Of a stretch of DNA of 64,000 bases, positions 10,706 to 20,037 are shown piece after piece. This stretch comes from Powellomyces hirtus (Eukaryota > Chytridiomycota > Chytridiomycetes > Spizellomycetales > Powellomycetaceae), in contig JAHLKG010000035.1 in assembly GCA_025526995.1 (NCBI GenBank), positions 30,642-94,641 on the forward strand, in the 5' to 3' direction. The position numbers and the translations under genes were made by a program. Under the pieces are notes generated by a model. It worked only from the letters and a program-made list of their open reading frames with translations, was not told the DNA's origin and ran no database searches. Positions within the stretch are counted from its first letter, which is position 1. Every line of letters starts with the position of its first letter.

Positions 10706-11220
10706 TTATCCGCATATATCTTCACTGTTACAAATCCAGTCATGCTTGGCAGGGAACCACTTCTTGTCTCTCTCATTGTCGCACTCAAAATAAGCGAGAA
10801 TCATCTTGAGATTGCATTTCTGAAAGAAAAATGTGGATTCAGAGTTAATGTACATTAGGGAGTAAGTTGCATCCAGCCACAATGCGTTCTCGCCAGCAAG
10901 TGATGCCTCAAACTCACCTCATTGAGATTTCTTGCCACATGTTGCCAATTCTTAATTGTTGGCCAATTGGTGGGCTGACAATCTATGCCTTGTTCATCAA
11001 ACCATTTAAAGTGCTCAATGAGGATCTCGTCATTGAGATCTTCAAGCGGGGCGGGAGTGGTGGCTGAGGGCAATGAGGGCGGAAAGGAGTGGTGGCTGGG
11101 GACGATGCGGATGGAAGGGAGTGGTGGCTGGGGGCAATGTGGGCGGGGTGGGAGTGGTGGCCGGGGGCAATGCGGGAGCTTCCTTGTTGGTTCCGAGCAT
11201 ATCGATAGTAGTCGTATGTT
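10706..11220 (-). CDS. Putative spliced gene fragment, proline/histidine-rich N-terminus
   Basis: I do not recognise this gene. On the minus strand a ten-T tract and CAG (11233-11221) form a strong splice acceptor. An open stretch of 101 codons follows (11220-10918). A donor GTGAGT opens a 98-base intron (10917-10820) that ends in TTTTTCTTTCAG. A second exon of 37 codons runs to TAA at 10706. The reading frame is kept across the junction. The first exon is Pro/His/Ser-rich from a minisatellite and then turns into ordinary protein with many charged and aromatic residues (EHFKWFDEQGID, NWQHVARNLNE). The second exon has YFECDNERDKKWF. No upstream exon or start codon is clear, so this may be the tail of a host gene or a relic. 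Confidence 0.38.
11048..11177. repeat. Minisatellite, about 33-bp unit, four copies
   Basis: Four imperfect units of GGAGTGGTGGCTGGGGGCAA type lie head to tail. On the minus strand they encode the Pro/His-rich part of the putative gene at 10706-11220. Unit length is near a multiple of three, so copy changes would mostly keep a frame. Confidence 0.8.
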
Positions 11221-11250
11221 CTGAAAAAAAAAAGAGGGACAACAGCTCCA

Positions 11251-11304
11251 GGTGCCCAGACTTTATAGCAGATAGACGGCCCAGACTTTATAGCAGATAG
11301 ACGC
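11251..11304. repeat. Short tandem duplication of about 25 bp
   Basis: GCCCAGACTTTATAGCAGAT is found twice in direct succession. It is a simple local duplication with no function visible. Confidence 0.8.
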
Positions 11305-12113
11305 GTTTCAGCCTGACGCGTGTGATTCTTCTGAAGAGAAGGTATTTCTGGTGGCACAGCACGCGTCGAGATGAGATTTAAATGATACATAAGAGCATCT
11401 TCACCGGTTGGCTGAAAAGCCAGGTTTTTGCATGTTGCCTTTTTGAGGTACGCATTTGAAGCGATTTTCAACACCACCGGGACCTCAGAATCCAGCTGAA
11501 ACAAAGCGATTTGAGATTCTCATGCTCTAGGGACGGATAAACTTTTGAGACGCCAACATTCATATGGGGATACACAAGAGTTTTGCAGGTGGTTTTGCCA
11601 TCTGAATAGTTTTACGGTTACTTCTTCCCAAGGCGCTGGTAAATGTGTCCAATTGAAAGTTTATGAGATTGCACATTTTCTACATTTAGCGTAAATATCA
11701 GACAATCAGGCTACTTATGGGACCCAGTATTTTCGTGACATATACACGTGTGTTCTGTGTCGTGTTCTGTATGGTACAGTGCAATTGCACTTTGCAGAAG
11801 TGCACTCTCATAAATGCATGTTTGGGTGCACTTACCGATGTCTTGGAGCGTTTAGGAACCCAACGGTTGGAGCTGCGAGCTGAAGGTAAAATGCTACAGA
11901 TTCAGCGTCCAATCAAATCATGGCTGATGGCAGCAGCTATTGGATCAACTTCAAGTATTTCAGCCTACCGCTGGAAATGCTCTAAAGACCAGAATCACAA
12001 ATGGCGTAACTTTTGTGACTTTTCTGACCCAGAAAACACGTCACCAGAGGGTTGCAAATAACTAATCCATTTTACGCATAAGATAATGGAAAAAAAAATG
12101 TTGATGTACATTG
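11305..12113. other. Unique sequence without assigned gene
   Basis: An ATG-initiated 114-codon open stretch on the plus strand (11717-12061) has an odd cysteine-rich start and no motif I recognise. The minus-strand stretch above 11305 could hold upstream exons of the spliced gene. Nothing firmer can be said. Confidence 0.35.
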
Positions 12114-12369
12114 TGTTGTGCGTAGATCCGGTTGGGGTGTAGTGCAACAGAGGAAAGCTAGCTCGACACTCTCAATGACAATGGGATGATTGTATTGTTG
12201 TTAAGTGTAAATGATGGGTGAAAGAGATCTACACTACGAAGAAGAAAGGTGGCTGTGCAAGCTATCTAAGCATACGCGGTCAGATGAAGCACGATTGCGC
12301 AGCGGGGTCACGTGGAGTCTTGGAGCGCTGTCGATTTGACAGGTTTATCTCAAAAGTCCAATCTCAACA
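12114..12369 (-). repeat. Family C 3' LTR
   Basis: Read on the minus strand this 256-bp LTR begins TGTTGAGATTGG and ends CGCACAACA, with TGTTG/CAACA termini. It has one CACGTG at 12309-12314. Because the zinc-finger gene at 12394 reads away from it, the LTR may also act as that gene's promoter, on its antisense side. Confidence 0.92.
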
Positions 12370-12380
12370 CTCCCCCGACT
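12370..12380 (-). promoter_or_regulatory. Element C1 polypurine tract
   Basis: The minus strand reads AGTCGGGGGAG directly before the TGTTGAG start of the 3' LTR. This is the primer for plus-strand DNA synthesis. It ties the LTR at 12114 to this element even though the antisense gene lies between LTR and pol. Confidence 0.82.
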
Positions 12381-12393
12381 TTGGAGACCAAAC

Positions 12394-12834
12394 ATGCCAC
12401 AAAACGGTCGAGCTCCGAAGTGTCCCGTTTGTCTTTTTCGAGATGCCGAATTCTGTGGGGACTGCGGGCACCTGCTGTGCTTCCGGTGTTTGAAGTACAT
12501 TTGGGTGACACCTGACGACGCCGCACGCAGATGTGTTATTTGCAGGTGATGAAGGAGCCCCGTTGTGCTGGTTTCAGGGTATTGATATCTCGCATTGCAC
12601 AGAGAAGAATGGGTTAACCTCTTTGAAGGGGAAGTAACGAGAAGGCGGTGTGACAGGTGTTATGAAAGAAAAGACTGTCGGACACCGCACGCCTGTGGAG
12701 AGAGAAACCCCTGTTTTCTGTGTGAGAGCTGTTCACGGGGTCTGGTGCATCAAAGTGGAGAAATACGTTGCCTGAAATGCAACAAGTCGGACCGTCGATT
12801 GAGATGGTGGTTGCGGCGGGTGTATTTCAACTAG
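12394..12834 (+). CDS. Antisense two-exon RING-type zinc-finger gene inside C1
   Basis: Exon 1 (12394-12545) starts at ATG and encodes a complete C3HC4 RING finger: CPVC, then CGH, LLCFRC and, after 14 residues, CVIC. The spacing C-x2-C, C-x1-H-x2-C-x2-C, C-x2-C is canonical for E3 ubiquitin ligases. Without splicing it ends at TGA after 51 residues. A GT-AG intron of 57 bases (12546-12602) restores the frame into exon 2 (12603-12834). Exon 2 adds a second Cys-rich cluster (CDRC, HAC, CFLCESC, CLKC) and a basic tail, RRLRWWLRR, giving 127 residues. Exon 2 has no ATG of its own, which supports splicing. The gene starts 14 bases from the PPT and ends 18 bases from the pol stop, tail to tail. 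Function as a ligase is inference; no branch motif is obvious. Confidence 0.6.
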
Positions 12835-12852
12835 GCTTATAATGGGTGTATA

Positions 12853-15545
12853 TCAATGAGATTTGGCGTAATCTGATTTCGTTCGGAGTCCAGTTCGGTG
12901 TCGCAGATCATCAAGTAATGGGCGAGGTAGCGGTTTCGTCAGGGCATCAGCCAGCATGAGCTTGGACTCAATGTACTGTAGGTGAATGCGCTCGTTACCG
13001 ACGAGGTCTCGCAGGAAGTGATAACGGACATCGATGTGTTTGGTTCGTTGGTGATGCGTTGGATTGGCAGCAAGCTTGATAGCGGCCTGATTGTCCTCAT
13101 AGATGAGAACTGCTGTCTGCTCCGTTGCTGACAGTTCGGATAGGAGACCCTGGATCCAGAGTGCTTCCTTTGCACATTCCGCAAGTGCAATGTATTCTGC
13201 TTCTGCTGTGGATAGCGCCGTTGATTTTTGACGTTGAGACTTCCATGAAATGGCAGCTCCGTTGAGCATGAATACATAGCCGGAGGTTGAGCGACGCGTG
13301 TCCGTACAGCGTGCATAGTCGGCATCCGAATATCCGACAATATCTCCCCCATCTTTGAAGACAAGAGAGAGATCACTGGTTGTGTTTGCGTACGCGCAAA
13401 CTTTCTTTGCGGCCGTCATGTGTGCGGCCGTCGGTGCTGCCAGAAACTGAGACAAGCGAGAGACTGAGTAGGCCAGGTCAGGGGGAGTCCCTAACATCAG
13501 CTACATTGGTGTTCCAATGATCGACTGATATTCCTTGATTCCTGATGCGTCGAGGGCGTCGGCTCCATTGTGCGTGTTTAGATGTAAGGTCGGGTCCATC
13601 GGAATGTGATGCGGCCGCATGCCGTTAAGGTTAAACTTCTCGATCATGTCTTTGATGTACTTCTGTTGGCCGATGGTAATGCATCGCTTTGACCGGTCGC
13701 GCGTAATCTGAAGACCGAGAAGGAAAGAGATCTCCCCCATGTCCTCCATCTTGAAGCGTTCGGCAAGCGCGGATTTGAGAGCAAGCAGGTCATCAAGGTT
13801 TGATGCGAAAATCGTGAGATCATCCATGTAGACGGCAACAATCAGGATCTTTGTGTTGTCAGTCCGCTTAATGTAGAGCGCGGTGTCGAGTTCTGATACT
13901 GAGAACCCAAGCTGTTGAAGAAAAGAGTCGAGAACCTTGTTCCATAGGTGCTGCGATTGTTTAAGGCCGTAAAGGGAACGGCGTAGTTTGACAACGTCGT
14001 CAGTGACGCCGGCTGGGAGCCGCATCCAGATTTCTACGTCGAGATCTCCGTTGAGAAATGCGGTGATGACATCCATCTGATGGACGTGAAGGTCGAGCTT
14101 AGCGGCAAGCGCGAGTAGCGCCCGCAAGGTGTTAAACTTGACGACGGGCGCATATGTTTCGTTGAAGTCAATGCCTTCACGCTGCGTGAAGCCTCGGGCA
14201 ACGAGGCGGGCTTTGAACTTCTTGATGGAACCATCGGCGTTGCGTTTGACTTTGAAGACCCATTTAGAATCAACAAGGTGAGTGCCAGACGGTGTTTGCG
14301 TGGTGTCCGTGTCCCACGTCTTGTTAGTGCGGTGAGATGAGAGTTCAGCGTCGATCGCTTGTTTCCACTCTTTCGCGTACGGCGAGTTGATTGCCGCCTG
14401 GTAAGTGGCGGGCTCGTCAATGTCAGTGCTGCATGCGGCATGCAGCTCGGCGATTACGGGTGTGCCGTCATCTTCGATTCCGGTGAATTGCGTCAGGGCC
14501 TCTGAATCCTTGACGTTGTCGAGGGGTTCCCATGTTGGTTCGTCGTAGCCAAGCCACTTGACCAGGAATTCCTCTCCCCCTTCGCCGTTGCGAGAGAGTA
14601 AGATGCGCTCAACCACATATTCAGGAGTGGTGTCGCTCTGAGCGACAGGGCTGATGTAATCAGCCTCGTTAATTGTGACGTCTCGTGCGTCGATGATCGA
14701 ATCCGTCGATGCATCATAAAGGCGATAGTTGCCTTGTTTAGTGGGGTGATAACCCACTAGTCGGAACAGTCCGACAGCGCGAGCTCCGAGCTTGCGGTGT
14801 GTTCGACGGCGCACAGGTTGATGCATATAGGCCATGCTCCAGATGGTGCGGAGGTTCGATACATCGGCAGGGGTCCCAAACCAACGTTGGTATGGGGTCT
14901 CTCCGTTGAGAGACGTTGATGGCGTCCGTTGACGCAGGTAGGTGACGGCCATGGTGAGTTCTCCCCAAAGTTTGAAAGGAGCGCGGCTGTCATGAAGAAT
15001 CGCTTGGACCTGGTCCATGAGCGTACGGTTGAACCGTTCAGCAATGCCATTTTGCTGAGAGGAGTACGGGTGAGTAGGGTTTAACGTGATCCCATCGGCG
15101 AGCAGCTCAGCCTGTAGGGGATAGTATTCACCGCCGTTATCGCAGCGCAGCTTCTTGATTTTGGAGTCGAGATGGCGTTCAGCGTACGCGCGATAGTTTT
15201 GCCAATAATCGTTGGTTTGATCTTTGGTCTTGAGGAGGTAGATGACGGAATACCGTGTGTATTCGTCGATGAACGTGAGGATGTAGCGGGCGCCAGAGAG
15301 GGAGAGAAGATTGGCGTCCATGTCAAGAATGTCCGAGTGTATGCGATCAAGTGGTTTGGTTGCAGGTCGAGAGTTTTGCCCATTGAAGGGCAGCCGAGTG
15401 GATTTACCGAGGGAGCAGCCGGAGCACAGCGCGTGTTCCGGTTCGACGTTGTTTGGCAGATCGAGAGAATAGATCAGATTCGCAGCTTGAAGCGCTCGTT
15501 GTCCAATGTGCCCAAAGCATCGATGCCATAGTTTATAGACATTGC
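12853..15545 (-). pseudogene. Copia C1 pol: integrase, chromodomain, RT, RNase H
   Basis: This frame opens in GAG-pre-integrase (LWHRCFGHIGQRALQ, about 15525) and runs to 12853 with one stop, TAG at 13498-13500, in place of the tyrosine codon in the LMYLMLGT block. The integrase triad is complete: FIDEYTRYS, RCDNGGEY and NGIAERFNRTL. A chromodomain follows at about 14625-14490 (EYVVERILLSRNGEGGEEF, then LVKWLGYDEPTWEPLDNV). RT has FKARLVARGFTQREG, LYGLKQS and an intact YMDD. RNase H has YSDADYARC, STAEAEYIAL and the terminal ADALTKPLPRPL. The Gag-protease frame overlaps upstream in a different frame. Apart from the one nonsense codon and the frame change, the enzymes look competent. Confidence 0.92.
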
Positions 15546-17147
15546 GGTCCTTTGTTTTGCAGCTTCGTTTGCAAAAACAGCGGCGGTGGTTTCAACATAA
15601 CCATCAATAAATGGCAGGTTTCCGTTGTGGCGGAGCGGTAGGATAACGCGGCCGTTCTTTAAGATGGAGGAACCATTAGTTGAGAACGTGATTTCGTAAC
15701 CGTCCCGGTTCAGTGGCGATGTGGAAACCAAGTTGCGGCTTGCTTCAGGTATGTAGAGCACGTCGACGCAGACAATGGCTTCATCCGTGTCGTTATTGCT
15801 GATGGTGAGTGTGCCTGCATCGTGAGCGGTACGGTTTTCGCCGTTTGCGACGCTGATTTTGACTGCCGGGATGGGTCGCAGGTCAGTAAGGAGAATAGTG
15901 TCCTTGATAATGTGGTGCGTTGCGCAAGAATCAAGGGCGATTGAATGCGAGGACCTGTGGTTAGTTGCCAAAACGAGGTTTGCTTTGGCAGCAGGTTCTT
16001 GCTGATGTTGTTTAAGGAGCTCGCGCGCGTCCTTCATTTTCGGGCAGTCCTTCATCCAATGACCGGTTTGTTCGCAGAGGAGGCACGGAGATCCTGGAAC
16101 TGAGCGGCGGCATTGTTTTTTCCACGATTTTTGGGGCGCGTGTTCATTGGTGTTGGCGTCCGAATTGCCATGCATCACATGGGCTTCAACGTGAGACTCG
16201 GTTTTGGGCACACGAGCGCCCCGTTCTGAGGTAAGCTGTTCCTGTCGGATTGCGGCTTCCTGCATGGCGTCCAGATCCAAGAGATCCTTTGAGATGATGG
16301 CTGAGTAGATAGGGCGCTTGAGTCCCTTGAGATAGCGATGCTCGATTTCTCCTTTGTTCATGTCGGGAATCTGCATGACGAGTTTGTTGAACGCATTGTT
16401 GTATGCAATGACCGACGTGGTCTGCGAAAGATCATCCAGTTTATCACGGATCATCGAGCTGAACGCTGGTGGTGCGAATCTCAGGCGTAGCGTTGTTTTG
16501 AGGTGGTTCCATGTTCGAGGGGCGGTCCCCTGGCTTTCCTGGGTCCTCCACCAGATGTGAGCGGTAGATGTGAGTTTGCTTACCGCCATTTTTGCTTCGT
16601 GAAGTGGCGGAAGGTATGCAACCTCGAAAAAATTGTCCAGTTTTGCAATGAATTCGAGAAGTAATTGCGGACTACTCATATCACCATCGAAGTTGGGAAC
16701 TTGTTTAAGGAGCTCCTTTGCGACGGAATTCATTGAGGACGACATGGGAGAAGAATTCTCTAATGAGCGAGAGTGTGGGCGGTCCTCCGGGAAAACATGA
16801 GGGTTTGCAGCGGCGGCCGTCTGCATTTGCATTTGTGCAAAGGTAGAAATCATCTTTTCCATCATCTCTCGTTGGGATTCAGCCGCAAGGTGCTGAGACT
16901 CCCTTTGTGACTCGGCGGCAAGTTGCTGCGATTCCAGCAGCATGCGTTCCTGCATTTCGGCGATAATGCGTTGGGATTCCAACAGCGCCTTCTCCAAATA
17001 CTCCTTGGTGACGCTCTCGTCGTCAGGTCGAGCGGCTCGACTCTTGTCGTCCTCACTGTGAGGACCCTCATCTGCAGAATCCTGCGTCGGCGCAGGGGCG
17101 GTGTTTGTTCCGGACCAGGTCCGAATGGGGCTACGGGACAATGGCAT
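15474..17147 (-). CDS. Copia C1 Gag and protease
   Basis: This 557-residue frame starts at ATG 17147 (MPLSRSPIRTW), about 70 bases after the PBS. The N-terminus is acidic, then a long Q/E-rich coiled-coil with repeated ESQ-type heptads (residues about 45-110). Next is the capsid part (FDGDMSSPQLLLEFIAKLDNFF; WWRTQESQGTAPRTWNHLK). A CCHC knuckle CLLCEQTGHWMKDC lies near residue 360. The protease motif is LDSCATHHI: the usual DSG has cysteine in place of glycine. The degraded copy C2 has the same DSC, so it looks like a family trait. The frame ends 60 bases into the pol frame, without a join. Confidence 0.88.
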   Translation of the reverse strand: MPLSRSPIRTWSGTNTAPAPTQDSADEGPHSEDDKSRAARPDDESVTKEYLEKALLESQRIIAEMQERMLLESQQLAAESQRESQHLAAESQREMMEKMISTFAQMQMQTAAAANPHVFPEDRPHSRSLENSSPMSSSMNSVAKELLKQVPNFDGDMSSPQLLLEFIAKLDNFFEVAYLPPLHEAKMAVSKLTSTAHIWWRTQESQGTAPRTWNHLKTTLRLRFAPPAFSSMIRDKLDDLSQTTSVIAYNNAFNKLVMQIPDMNKGEIEHRYLKGLKRPIYSAIISKDLLDLDAMQEAAIRQEQLTSERGARVPKTESHVEAHVMHGNSDANTNEHAPQKSWKKQCRRSVPGSPCLLCEQTGHWMKDCPKMKDARELLKQHQQEPAAKANLVLATNHRSSHSIALDSCATHHIIKDTILLTDLRPIPAVKISVANGENRTAHDAGTLTISNNDTDEAIVCVDVLYIPEASRNLVSTSPLNRDGYEITFSTNGSSILKNGRVILPLRHNGNLPFIDGYVETTAAVFANEAAKQRTAMSINYGIDALGTLDNERFKLRI

Positions 17148-17214
17148 GATTGAGTATTGAACAACGTGAAGAAGGATGCAGGATGCTTGTCGTTTTAAGC
17201 GTTAAGCGGGCTAA

Positions 17215-17228
17215 CAGGGCTCATAACC
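17215..17228 (-). promoter_or_regulatory. Element C1 PBS, half initiator tRNA-Met type
   Basis: The minus strand reads GGTTATGAGCCCTG immediately after the LTR end ACAACA. It is complementary to the initiator tRNA-Met anticodon arm. The ATG within it opens a nine-codon upstream reading frame in the leader. Confidence 0.82.
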
Positions 17229-17485
17229 TGTTGTGCGTAGGTCCGGTTAAGGTGTAGTGCAACAGAGGAAAGCTAGCTCGACACTCTCAATGACAATGGG
17301 ATGATTGTGTTGTTGTTAAGTGTAAACGATGGGTGAAAGAGACCTTCACTACAAAGAAGAAAGGTGGCTGTGCAAGCTATCTAAGCATATGCGGTCAGAT
17401 GAAGCACCATTGCGCAGCGGGGGTCACGTGGAGTCTTGGAGCGCTGTCGATTTGACAGGTTTATCTCAAAAGTCCAATCTCAACA
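17229..17485 (-). repeat. Family C 5' LTR
   Basis: This 257-bp LTR has TGTTGAG...CACAACA on the minus strand and one CACGTG. It is about 96% like the 3' LTR by eye and also similar to the solo LTR at 18440-18695. Confidence 0.92.
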
Positions 17486-17802
17486 ACTTGGACACAATTT
17501 GGATGATTCTTGGCTGATCCTAGAGCCGGAAAATATTGCTGATATCTGCCAGAGGAGTTTCTCTCTGCCCAATTCCCGTGAAGTGATATGGTCAGTGGAT
17601 CACTTCATTTATTTGCATTGGACCCCAATTGGACGTGATTTGGATGATCCTTGGCTGATTCTAGCATAGGGTTTTGAGCCATTTTGGAGCACTTTTGGAT
17701 CTGCAGGTGTGCCGTTTGAGCCTGATTTGTGGACTTTTAGGGCTCTGCTGAGACATATTGCGAATGGCTGTAAAACCGAGCCCCTGAGCTGGTTTCAGCC
17801 AG
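17486..17802. other. Diverged repeat flank of C1
   Basis: No gene is seen. A roughly 35-bp motif around GGATGATTCTTGGCTGATCC occurs at about 17500 and again at about 17640. Bases 17530-17620 recur, inverted and diverged, at 18703-18805. Near 17680-17790 the text already resembles degraded units of the minisatellite that follows. Confidence 0.5.
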
Positions 17803-18127
17803 TTTTGGAGTGTTGTGGGAGAGTTCAAGTTGGAGGGTAAAACAGGGATCCTGAGGCAATTCCAAGGGGTTTTGGAACGTTCTGTGAAGTTTCAAGTTGA
17901 AGCATAAAACAGGGTTTCTGAGACGGTTTCAAGGGGTTTTGGAGCGTTCTGGGAGGTTTCAAGTTGGAGGGTAAAACAGGGGTCCTGAGACTGTTTCAAG
18001 GGGTTTTGGAGCATTCTGAGTTGGAGGGTAAAACAGGAATTCTGAGGCGGTTTCAAGAGGTTTTGGAGTGTTCTCGGAGGTTTCAAGTTGGAGTGTACAA
18101 CAGGGGTTTTGAGACGGTTTCAAAGGA
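17803..18127. repeat. Minisatellite, 67-bp unit, five copies
   Basis: Five units begin TTTTGGAGYGTTCTGGGAGG and end GGTTTCAAGGGG. Four are 67 bp and the fourth is 57 bp through a 10-bp deletion. A sixth unit starts at 18128 and fades. The units differ at 10-15% of positions, so the array is not recent. It lacks a continuous reading frame. Confidence 0.88.
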
Positions 18128-18439
18128 TTTTGGAACCTGTTTCAGAAACCCCTTTTTTGTCCTAAAGTGCTCTACTCTGTAGTCACACACAACACAGACA
18201 TGTTCCATAATATGCCCAGAATTCAACAGTATGAATTTTGTGAATTCCAAGTGCAAAACCAGTGACATACCAGTCAGATGGTGTCTAGTACATGGAGGGG
18301 CAATTCACACTGGGCCAAAGCAAAATAGGTGGGCGTCAATTTTCACCTTTCTCTTGAATTAGCAATGGAAAGAGCTTCTTTCGTTTCGATGGACACCTTT
18401 TTCTTTTGCTCATAGCTTGACAAACATTTGTTTTCAATG
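18128..18439. other. Unassigned sequence between minisatellite and solo LTR
   Basis: No gene, LTR edge or RNA gene is seen. A short imperfect palindrome around GAATTC occurs near 18220-18250. Confidence 0.4.
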
Positions 18440-18695
18440 TGTTGAGATTGGACTTTTGAGATAAACCTGTCAAATCAGCAGCGCTCCAAGACTCCACGTG
18501 ACCCCGCTGCACAATGGTGCTTCATCTGACCGCGTATGCTTAGATAGCTTGCACAGCCACCTTTCTTCTTTGTAGTGTAGATCTCTTTCCCCCATCATTT
18601 ACACTTAACAACAATACAATCATCCCATTGTCATTGAGAGTGTCGAGCTAGCTTTCCTCTGTTGCACTACACCTTAACCGGACCTATGCACAACA
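18440..18695 (+). repeat. Family C solo LTR
   Basis: A complete 256-bp C-family LTR lies in the opposite orientation to C1, from TGTTGAGATTGG to CACAACA. It has no PBS or PPT on either side, so it is the product of LTR-LTR recombination. Flanking bases are CAATG on the left and CAATT on the right, a near-match target-site duplication. Confidence 0.9.
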
Positions 18696-18815
18696 CAATT
18701 TGGTTCGAATGCAAATAAATGCAAAGGTCGGGAATCCTGACCACTGCACGGGAATTGGGCAGAGAGAAACTTCTGTGGCAGATATCCGCAACATTTTCCG
18801 GCTCTTATGAGGCCC
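18696..18815. repeat. Inverted diverged copy of the C1 flank
   Basis: The reverse complement shares AGAGCCGGAAAAT, GATATCTGCC, TTTCTCTCTGCCCAATTCCC and CATTTATTTGCATT, in order, with 17530-17620. The repeat is older than, and unrelated to, the C LTRs beside it. Confidence 0.72.
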
Positions 18816-18970
18816 CGGTGACCCCCACAATAGGCACACCTGGGCACCCCAGGGTCAAGACCCTGCAAGGGCCAGCGAAACAAAGTCCCGACCCTGCAAG
18901 TGACAGGATGCCGACCCTGTTTCTAGCGAGGCCCCGGGTTCAAACCTCGAAGATGGCAGTTGATTTTTCT

Positions 18971-19869
18971 TTACAAAGAACCTTTCTTTGCGTGAAGCCT
19001 TTTAGTCAACGGAATTTCAACATGAGAAAAGATGCGCCGCTGTATAGGTCGCACAGCTTGAATGTTCTGTACAGTAGACCGCAATCTTGCAGGCAACATG
19101 ATTGCAGGACGATCAAAGGCTGTTTGCAGCTTGGCAACATCACGGGCAACAGAGTGTTGATCTCGGGAAGGTTTCACCACTTTAGTGGGACGAGAGGTGT
19201 CTACAGCTGTTGCTGAGTGCATGTCTCCAACTTTCTGTAACTCATAGTAGGCATATCTTCTTGTTGGAAGATCATTGACAATAAGCTTGTAACCGTCCTT
19301 GTTCACAATATGATGGTCGGTAGTGCTAAATTGGGGGTCATAACCTTTGGCGAAGGTGTCTCTGTTGAGAAGCACACGTACACGGTCTCCCACATCAAAC
19401 TGCTGCAGGGCAGCCCCTGCCTCAATATTGTCCAGAGTATAGTCACCGTTTCTTACATGTTCAGATGCTTTGCCTAGGACAGAGTGGACTGTGCTGTTGT
19501 AGTTGGCCACAAGATCAGGAAGAACATTGATGAAGGTTTTTGTATGTCGTGCAGTCATGTACCTGGCTATGAGAGACTTGAGAGTGCGGTTGAAGCGCTC
19601 AACAATTCCCATCTTATTGTGATCTCCTACATCAGCAAAGAACTGTCTCACATTGTATTCCTTGATTAAAGCTCTCATTTCACTGTTGTTGAACTCACTG
19701 CTCAGGTTGCAGGTTAGATTATCGCACGTCTTTGCCTGAAACAGAGTCCTAAAGCATAAGGCAATTGTATGCTTGGCTTTTTTCTTCAACGGAAACACAT
19801 GTGCATACCGTGAATAGACGTCTACAACACAGAGAAGATATTTGACGCCCCGATTGGTTTTGGCATACC
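18971..19869 (-). pseudogene. Polinton/Maverick-like retroviral-type integrase, truncated
   Basis: This is a DDE integrase core in one frame (19869-18971), unlike those of the copia and gypsy elements here. It has GVKYLLCVVDVYSRYAHVFP, then SSEFNN, KMGIVERFNRTLKSLIARYM and YNSTVHSVLGKASEHV. The tail has FDVGDRVRVLLNR, FAKGYDPQFS and AYYELQ. That order (VERFNRTLK, then GD-V, then KGY) is typical of integrases from Polinton/Maverick elements and their relatives. The first D and the E are present, but the second catalytic D is replaced near SSEF. The N-terminus is cut by an A-family LTR at 19870. No capsid, ATPase or DNA polymerase B gene is in the window, so the element type rests on the integrase alone. 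Confidence 0.6.
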
Positions 19870-20037
19870 TAATGGAGATATCAGCGTTTCCACTACTTTA
19901 TCGGAAATGCAGAGGATTGGCAAATTCGATGCAGCCTCCAGTATACTTTGTAAGGGGGTTACAGAGCTCTTCTGTGATGCAGATGATGGTGTATTGTTGT
20001 CAGATGCACGGAGATGTAATGTATGGGAAAGTGTGAT
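19870..20037 (-). repeat. Inverted fragment of family A LTR
   Basis: This is the last 168 bases or so of an A LTR in inverse orientation, beginning TAATGGAGATATC on the plus strand. It meets a forward LTR start at 20038, head to head. Confidence 0.85.

Larger units (their letters stand above)
12114..17485 (-). mobile_element. Copia family C element C1, complete with both LTRs
   Basis: The element is 5.4 kb on the minus strand: 5' LTR 17229-17485, PBS, Gag-protease, pol with chromodomain, an antisense zinc-finger gene, PPT, and 3' LTR 12114-12369. The two LTRs differ at roughly ten positions plus a one-base gap in 257, so this is not a very recent insertion. The flanking five bases are CATTG on the left and ACTTG on the right. 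They are not a clean target-site duplication, which leaves room for later recombination. Confidence 0.93.

Noticed and set aside
11717..12061. Plus-strand ATG frame of 114 codons, cysteine-rich at its start
   Set aside because: No motif, no splice or promoter support, and no second copy; a frame of this length can occur by chance.
12546..12577. Shorter intron ending at GTTTCAG within the RING gene
   Set aside because: It would be only about 32 bases, below normal spliceosomal size, and does not join the frames.
18920..18965. B-box-like GGGTTCAAACCTC suggesting a tRNA gene or tRNA-derived SINE
   Set aside because: No matching A box, anticodon arm or acceptor stem could be drawn around it; the T-arm pairs poorly.
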